From: Parapristionchus giblindavisi | Taxonomy: Eukaryota; Nematoda; Chromadorea; Rhabditida; Diplogasteridae | Assembly (NCBI GenBank): GCA_943737045.1 | Contig: CALSFV010000293.1 | Span: forward strand, 416,977-480,976 | DNA: 64,000 bases | Direction of reading: 5' to 3' | The notes under the pieces: generated by a model | What the model was told of the DNA's origin: nothing | Databases searched by the model: none | Seen by the model: only the letters and a program-made list of their open reading frames with translations | Shown here: in pieces, positions 58,471-64,000 of the stretch | How the letters are laid out: the number at the start of each line of letters is the position of its first letter | Numbering within the stretch: position 1 is the stretch's first letter | Position numbers and translations under genes: made by a program

Positions 58471-59459
58471 GTTCCACGAATTTATGACATGCTTATTTCG
58501 ATTTGTTTTCGTTTCAAGAAGAAATAAGCGTATAGTAAGAAATAGGGGTTCGAGGGAAAAAACATTGAAAACCCTCGTTTTTTTCTCAGTAATGAATTGC
58601 AAAGCAATGAATGCGCTGGGATACAGAGAAAAACACTAGTTCACATGATGCGTTGGCAACACTAGTTGACATGCTAGTTGGCACCATAGCTCTTGTAGTT
58701 AAATGCGAGGATCTGCATTTTGGGTTGTCAAAAATTGAACTAATGCGGTGTTACATTTTCAAAACGTGCGTTTTTTTTCAGTTAGTAAAACGCACGTGGA
58801 CGTGCGAACATTTTGAAAACGTAACACCGCATAAGGGCTCTGCTTTCAGTAACCTCTTCGGATGCTTCATCCACCTCCTTGTGTTCTTCTCTTCATTTTG
58901 AAACCTGAAAACCCGCTCAGCATGAACACTCTCTCAAAATGATGGAGTGTCTGGCTCTCAAAGGAAAATGGATTGTTTCAATATGCTGAGTGCAGTTGAC
59001 AATGTTTTGTTTTCACAAAGATTTCAATAAAATAATGTCGAATACACTTGTCAGAGTGATATTTTTTAACAAACCACTGGATATCTCACATTTGGCAGTT
59101 GACTTATTTATTTATCCTCCGCAGATGTAACAACATTCGAAACGACAATTAAATAAATGAAGGTGGGTGATGGGAAATGGGGATGGGATAACAAGGGGTG
59201 ATAGTAGTGCAGGTTTTCTTAATGAAGATCAAAGATCAAACGTGATATTCGATATGCAAGAGCATAACGGGACGAGTCCGCATTGATTCAATATCTATCT
59301 GATTGAATCGAGCCTACTACTAGCTAGAATGCTTCTAATGCAAGGTCAGCGGTCATCTCAATTCTTAGTCTTTTCAACTCATTTCTCAATTCTTTCCACT
59401 CACTTCTCACCTTCTTTTCTCCTTTTTCTTCCTCATCCTTTTCTTTCTTTGACTCTATC
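58471..59459. other. Downstream flank of gene E
   Basis: A hairpin at 58743-58834 (TGCGGTGTTACATTTTCAAA and its complement, loop with AAACGCACG on both sides). 58838-59060 resembles the DNA after gene D. No coding exon of a sixth receptor is seen. Confidence 0.5.
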
Positions 59460-59725
59460 CGTCAAGGCCTTCCAAAGAAGAATGAGTGGAGAAACGAACG
59501 GAGAATGAATCGGGTGGGGAGAGGGAGAGGAAGAGGGGAGAGAGAGAGGGATAGAGAGAGAGAGGGAGAGATGGAGGGAGAGGAAGAGGTAGAAAGGGAG
59601 AGATAGAGAGAGAGTGAGAGAGAGGGAGGGAGGGAGATTGAGAGGGGGAGAGAGAGATAGAGATAGAGAGAGAGGAGGAGGAGGGAGAGAGAGAGAGATT
59701 GAGAGGGAGAGGATGAGATTGAAAT
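59460..59725. repeat. Purine-rich (GA)n / (GGA)n tract
   Basis: Imperfect GAGAGAGGGAGAGA sequence over about 260 bp. Open frames in it encode only serine, leucine and proline runs on the complement. Confidence 0.85.
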
Positions 59726-60239
59726 GGTAGAATGATGAGTATTCGTTCGATCACGGTAATTTCTTCCTCAATCTCCTCACCCATTCACTTTTCTCATTGA
59801 CAGATTCATTTCTAATTCTCTTGTAGTCACTTCTCCTTTCTTTTTCAATCGCCTTCTATCCAAGAAAAGTTTAATAATTGTAATAATATTTATGCGTTTT
59901 CGAGAAAGAATAAAGCAAGAAGATGGGAACAGATGATTATGTGAACGAATGTTCATTACCTTTGAAATTTATCTAAATTCTCAGTCCGTACAGTATCTCG
60001 AGTACTTGGATCCATAATACTGTTTCCTATATCACTCTCCCTTCTCGTATTCTCTATAGAGAGAGATTACATGATTCGATAAAGGTATTGTACAATTGCA
60101 TACAGTACCTATCTCGAGCTCACATGCATACATTTCCCCTATGCAAAGATAACAAATGACTCCATTCCTATTCAATCTCCCCTTATTTTCCTTCTCATCT
60201 CCCTCGGCTCATCTCCACACTGGACGATTGATGAGCTTC

Positions 60240-60752
60240 AATCTCCCTCTCCCTCTCCCTCTCCCTCTCCCTCTCCCTCTCCCTCTCCCTCTCCCTCTCC
60301 CTCTCCCTCTCCCTCTCCCTCTCCCTCTCCCTCTCCCTCTCCCTCTCCCTCTCCCTCTCCCTCTCCCTCTCCCTCTCCCTCTCCCTCTCCCTCTCCCTCT
60401 CCCTCTCCCTCTCCCTCTCCCTCTCCCTCTCCCTCTCCCTCTCCCTCTCCCTCTCCCTCTCCCTCTCCCTCTCCCTCTCCCTCTCCCTCTCCCTCTCCCT
60501 CTCCCTCTCCCTCTCCCTCTCCCTCTCCCTCTCCCTCTCCTCTCCCTCCCTCTCCCTCTCCCTCTCCCTCTCCCTCTCCCTCTCCCTCTCCCTCTCCCTC
60601 TCCCTCTCCCTCTCCCTCTCCCTCTCCCTCTCCCTCTCCCTCTCCCTCTCCCTCTCCCTCTCCCTCTCCCTCTCCCTCTCCCTCTCCCTCTCCCTCTCCC
60701 TCTCCCTCTCCCTCTCCCTCTCACTCTCCCTCTCCCTCTCCCTCTCCCTCTC
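60240..60752. repeat. (CTCCCT)n hexanucleotide array, about 510 bp
   Basis: Near-perfect tandem hexamers, roughly 85 copies, with a phase shift at 60537-60546 and one C-to-A change near 60723. The complement is (GGGAGA)n, in which every four repeats fit the G3-N3 quadruplex pattern. Frames across it are alternating Leu-Pro or Gly-Arg and are not genes. Confidence 0.97.
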
Positions 60753-61270
60753 CTTATTTCCTCGTTCTCTTTATTCTTCTCCAACTATTATGCGTCCCTA
60801 GTGGAAACATGAGTCTTCTTTCTTTCTTTGCATCATCATCTTTATTTCAGTAACTAAATACAGTTAGCGGTATCTTTAATTCACTTTTTTTTCATTCGTC
60901 ATGATTATAGCGAACAGTACGCGGAAAAGACAAAGTTTACCGTTGCTAGAATATGTATATAAATAAATACATATTATTAATTATTATATTTTGCCTTCGT
61001 TCTACTGCATTGTTTATTCACAAAAAAGGTGATCTTCCATTGTTCGAATCGGCTATCTAATTCGCTCACTAAATACCGTATTGTTGTCGCCGTGACGCAC
61101 AACGATGAGCGTGCCACGCGGCGCACACATATACATGTCATTACTCATTTCACCATTTTCACTTCTTTCCCATTCTCAGCTAGATTATCAAAATATAAAT
61201 AAATAAATAAATATATATATAAATAAATAAATATTTTTATACCAGAAAGAACTGGTCTGGTCGCCGCTCA
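60753..61270. other. Intergenic DNA, nothing recognised
   Basis: AT-rich. A short (AAAT)n tract at about 61197-61233 may be a retroposon tail. Confidence 0.5.
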
Positions 61271-62125
61271 CGAGTAAGCATCGCATCTTGAAGAAACCGT
61301 TGAATTATTGTTTCATAATTATTTGAACAGCACACGACAGCCAAAAAAGGCAGTATTCATCATCGTTCAGAATCATCATAATCGTGTTAACGAAATGTGG
61401 CAAAGAAGAAAGAAGAATCACAATGAATGATCCCGTTAAAGGACACTTCAGATTAGTCCTTCCATTCCGTTCAAATTTGCAAATTGATAAGAACAGTGAA
61501 GAAAACTCTCCACATTTTGCGCAGCCTCTCGCACCCCCTTTGTTGTGTGCTTTTGAGCTCCACGTTAATTTTGAGTAAGCATCGCACCTCACAGCGTTTC
61601 TATGACACAGTGAGAGCGCGCATCGAAATTTTGGCAAAATGCCAAAAAATTACGGTATGACTGCACCCTCGTCGTGTACTCTCGTCGTCTGTGTCTCTCA
61701 CTTCTGCGTGCTCTATCTCTTTTTCGCTCTACCTTTTTCTCTGTTACACCATAAGCGCTCTCGAAACGCTGTGCATCTTGAATAAGCCGTTGAATTATTG
61801 TTTCATAATTATTTGAACAGCACACGACAGCCAAAAAAGGCAGTTTAATATCCATACAAAGATCATCATTCAAAATTATCATAATCGTGTTGACTAAATT
61901 TCAAAGATTTGTTTTACTTTGTGGTAAAAAAGAAAGAAGAATCACAATAGATTATCCTGTTTCAGGAAATCTTAATCCCCTCAACCAAATTTGCAAATTG
62001 AAAAGAAAAGTTTTAAAAACTTTCCATAGTTGCGCTCCCTCTCGCCCCTTTTTTCGTTTCTTTTGCGCCTTTGAACACCACAATAATATGGAAGAATTCT
62101 ATGAAATTGTAATTGCAAAATTTAA
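61271..62125. repeat. Two diverged tandem copies of a noncoding unit
   Basis: 61271-61573 and 61574-62125 both begin GAGTAAGCATCGCA. They share a 58-base identical stretch that starts CGTTGAATTATTGTTTCATA and includes CACACGACAGCCAAAAAAGG. Both continue with AAGAAAGAAGAATCACAAT and TTGCAAATTGA. The second copy carries an insertion (CTCGTCGTGTACTCTCGTCG). Function unknown. Confidence 0.65.
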
Positions 62126-62356
62126 AATGTTATAATCAGTCTCCGCCACACCAAGGCGCCCGAAAGGGTAATTGGCAGCAGCTCACGTCGAAAAGCAGGT
62201 CCGAAGAAGTGATTAGGCCCTCCGGACTGAATTGGCCTTGAATTATTATATCACTGGCCTAGCAGTGATCTCCCGCAGGACTTCGCGTTCTTGAATAACG
62301 GGATACACCTTTGCGCATTACCGATAGTTAGTCAGTCAATCTTCACTCTCTCCTAT

Positions 62357-62595
62357 TGTACACTGACGGCAAACTGTCTCATATTTGAGCCATAGGTTAT
62401 CTAAGATGCGACAATTAGAGAAACGTTCTCTCATATCTGAGATAACTTAGTTAGCTTACTCCAGTCCCCGTTACTATCTCGAGCGAGAGAGTATTATTCA
62501 ACGTGTCTTTTTGAGAGAATTTTGAGTAAGCTAACCTTTCTCTATAGCTGAACAGTTAGACAACCTACATCTAAGAGAATTTGCCGTGAGTGTAC
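62357..62595. mobile_element. Inverted-repeat MITE with TACACT tips
   Basis: TACACTGACGGCAAACTGTC pairs with GAGAATTTGCCGTGAGTGTA. The body has facing AGTAAGCTAAC blocks. Tip style resembles 57985-58150. Confidence 0.7.
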
Positions 62596-63606
62596 ATCTT
62601 TTATATAGGATGGGATGAAGTGGATGTTATACTACCCCATTGGGTAGAGGTTCACTGTCTAGAACCTAATGGCCGAAACAGTGAATCTCGCCTCTACTAA
62701 TAACTACTTTAGTTTCATTATTATCTATTTTATGAGTACATTTGCATGTTTAACTATTACATATTTTGCTTATAATTAATCTGAATTCCCTCAAGGATCC
62801 TGATAATTAGCTACCATTTTCTTGTTTGTCCTCTCTGTTAAATGACCGCTCACTCGAGTGCATTGACTAGTCCTTAGATGGTTGATCTTTAATCTTTGAT
62901 CTTTGATCTTTGAACTTTACTTTATTGCCTAGTACCTCTACAGTCATGTATGAATGTACAATTTGTTAATAGTGCTTTATGATTTGCATAGTTCATAAAT
63001 GAGATAAGTTTCACCAAACTTGTATAGCCCCAATAAATCTCGCTCTGCACAGCGTTCTCATGACTTTCAAAGCAAGAACGACCGCTCAACATACAAACTC
63101 TCTCGAATACAATGGTCTCTCCTTTGTCTTGCTTTCGAAGAAAAATGGCTTGGACCAGAATACTGTGTCTGATTGATGGGCCAGTAATCATTATCCTGAA
63201 AAATCTTCAACGCATCAAGCTGACATGGTCAAATCAATACAAAGTACTTTGTCAATGATCTCAATCTATTCACGAATTCTATATATTCTCAGATGTCGTA
63301 GTACATTGATCTGATAATCATTTTTTTCGTTATAAAGTATACGTTGAACTTGACCATTATTCGATATATTGATTATATTGGGAAAAGCACAATTACCATC
63401 TTACTTACTAATTCTTTCTAGCGAGATTTGTCGTATATTTCCCCCTCCGAAAATTAGCCACCATTCCCTCCTTATGAGGTCGTAATCTATTCATATGAAG
63501 AAATAAAAGTGACATCCCAAGCTATAATTATTTGGAATCTCTCCGCTCTGACAAAAATTAGCCTGGGGTATGCTATTCTAATCACATTTTCGTTTTTTTA
63601 TGCTGT
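62596..63606. other. Intergenic DNA, nothing firm
   Basis: 63050-63180 has weak resemblance to the flank downstream of gene E (CCGCTCAACATACAAACTCT, CAATGGTCTCTC), so an old copy of that flank may be present. No receptor exon is seen. Confidence 0.4.
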
Positions 63607-63742
63607 GGCCGTATGCAAGAACAGTTTGCCAGGAAAATGCGACGTCATTAGCGTAGGCGGAGGCGTTTTCCAAAAATCCTCCGCCTACGCTAATGATGCC
63701 CACATTTTCCTGGAAAACGGTACTTGCATACGGCCACTGGTT
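63607..63742. mobile_element. Hairpin MITE (family E)
   Basis: GGCCGTATGCAAGAACAGTT pairs with CGGTACTTGCATACGGCC. The inner TAGCGTAGGCGGAGG is inverted across the loop. Relative of 15862-15993. Confidence 0.75.
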
Positions 63743-64000
63743 AGAGAATTAAATATATTATCTAACAATACGTATTATTATCTACAGGTGGTGGTACATG
63801 ATTTATTGTCCCCCCCCCCCCATCACAGTCATCATCTATCCATATCCAGTTGTTCGTAAACCAACCCATTCACTCCTGTCACATCTATCCATGTTCTCAT
63901 GTTCAATCCTAATTCATCTTTTCTAGACGTCACCCTCTCTCCTCTCTCCACCCTCTCCCTCTCTCCCTCAATCACTCTCTCTTTCTTCCTCTCTCTCTCC
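63743..64000. other. C-run and CT-rich end of window
   Basis: A run of 12 C at about 63811-63822 and a (CT)n-rich stretch from about 63925 to the end. No gene. Confidence 0.6.

Noticed and set aside
60156..60812. Long frames of alternating Leu-Pro or Gly-Arg on both strands
   Set aside because: They are translations of the (CTCCCT)n array and have no independent coding signal.

Overview
The window looks like nuclear DNA of a nematode, probably a rhabditid relative; I cannot name the genus. The evidence is a tandem array of many-exon genes for seven-transmembrane receptors resembling the nematode Str-superfamily chemoreceptors (closest in feel to Srh/Sri), small exons joined by GT..AG introns with tttcag-type acceptors, AT-rich intergenic DNA, and a heavy load of Tc1/mariner-type and palindromic foldback elements.

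Five receptor paralogues lie head to tail on the + strand. Gene A is 6225-17909, B is 22421-26420 (exons 1-2 not found), C is 31980-37551 (shortened tail), D is 43532-51440 (split by a giant palindrome) and E is 54057-58470. A, C, D and E share the same 11-exon plan with identical intron phases, and every assembled reading frame stays open. Predicted lengths are 363, 336, 376 and 373 residues; B gives 313 residues from exons 3-11. Exon 1 encodes a short outer N-terminus (WDRDF motif), and exons 2, 3, 4, 5, 7, 9 and 9/10 carry the membrane helices. The last exon is a polar cytoplasmic tail.

Region by region: 1-6224 is intergenic DNA filled with foldback and terminal-inverted-repeat elements. 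Gene A is inflated to 11.7 kb by nested insertions in its introns, including a dead mariner and four elements stacked inside one another. 17910-22420 holds a 1.4 kb foldback and otherwise unassigned sequence. 26421-31979 holds a (TTA)n tract and three foldbacks. 37552-43531 holds a 3.6 kb foldback with its own nested insertions. 45365-54526 is a compound palindrome: a 189-bp snapback followed by two 4384-bp arms around a 6-bp spacer. It contains inverted copies of D exons 8-11 and E exons 1-2. 58471-64000 has no receptor exon; it holds purine/pyrimidine tracts, a roughly 510-bp (CTCCCT)n array and small inverted-repeat elements.

The genes probably act independently as sensory-neuron receptors; nothing here suggests an operon. 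The most notable signals are the 8.8 kb palindrome (a real rearrangement or an assembly artefact), the density and nesting of long foldback elements, and tRNA-like modules carried inside several inverted-repeat elements. All coordinates and exon joins come from reading the sequence; no alignment or database search was run.
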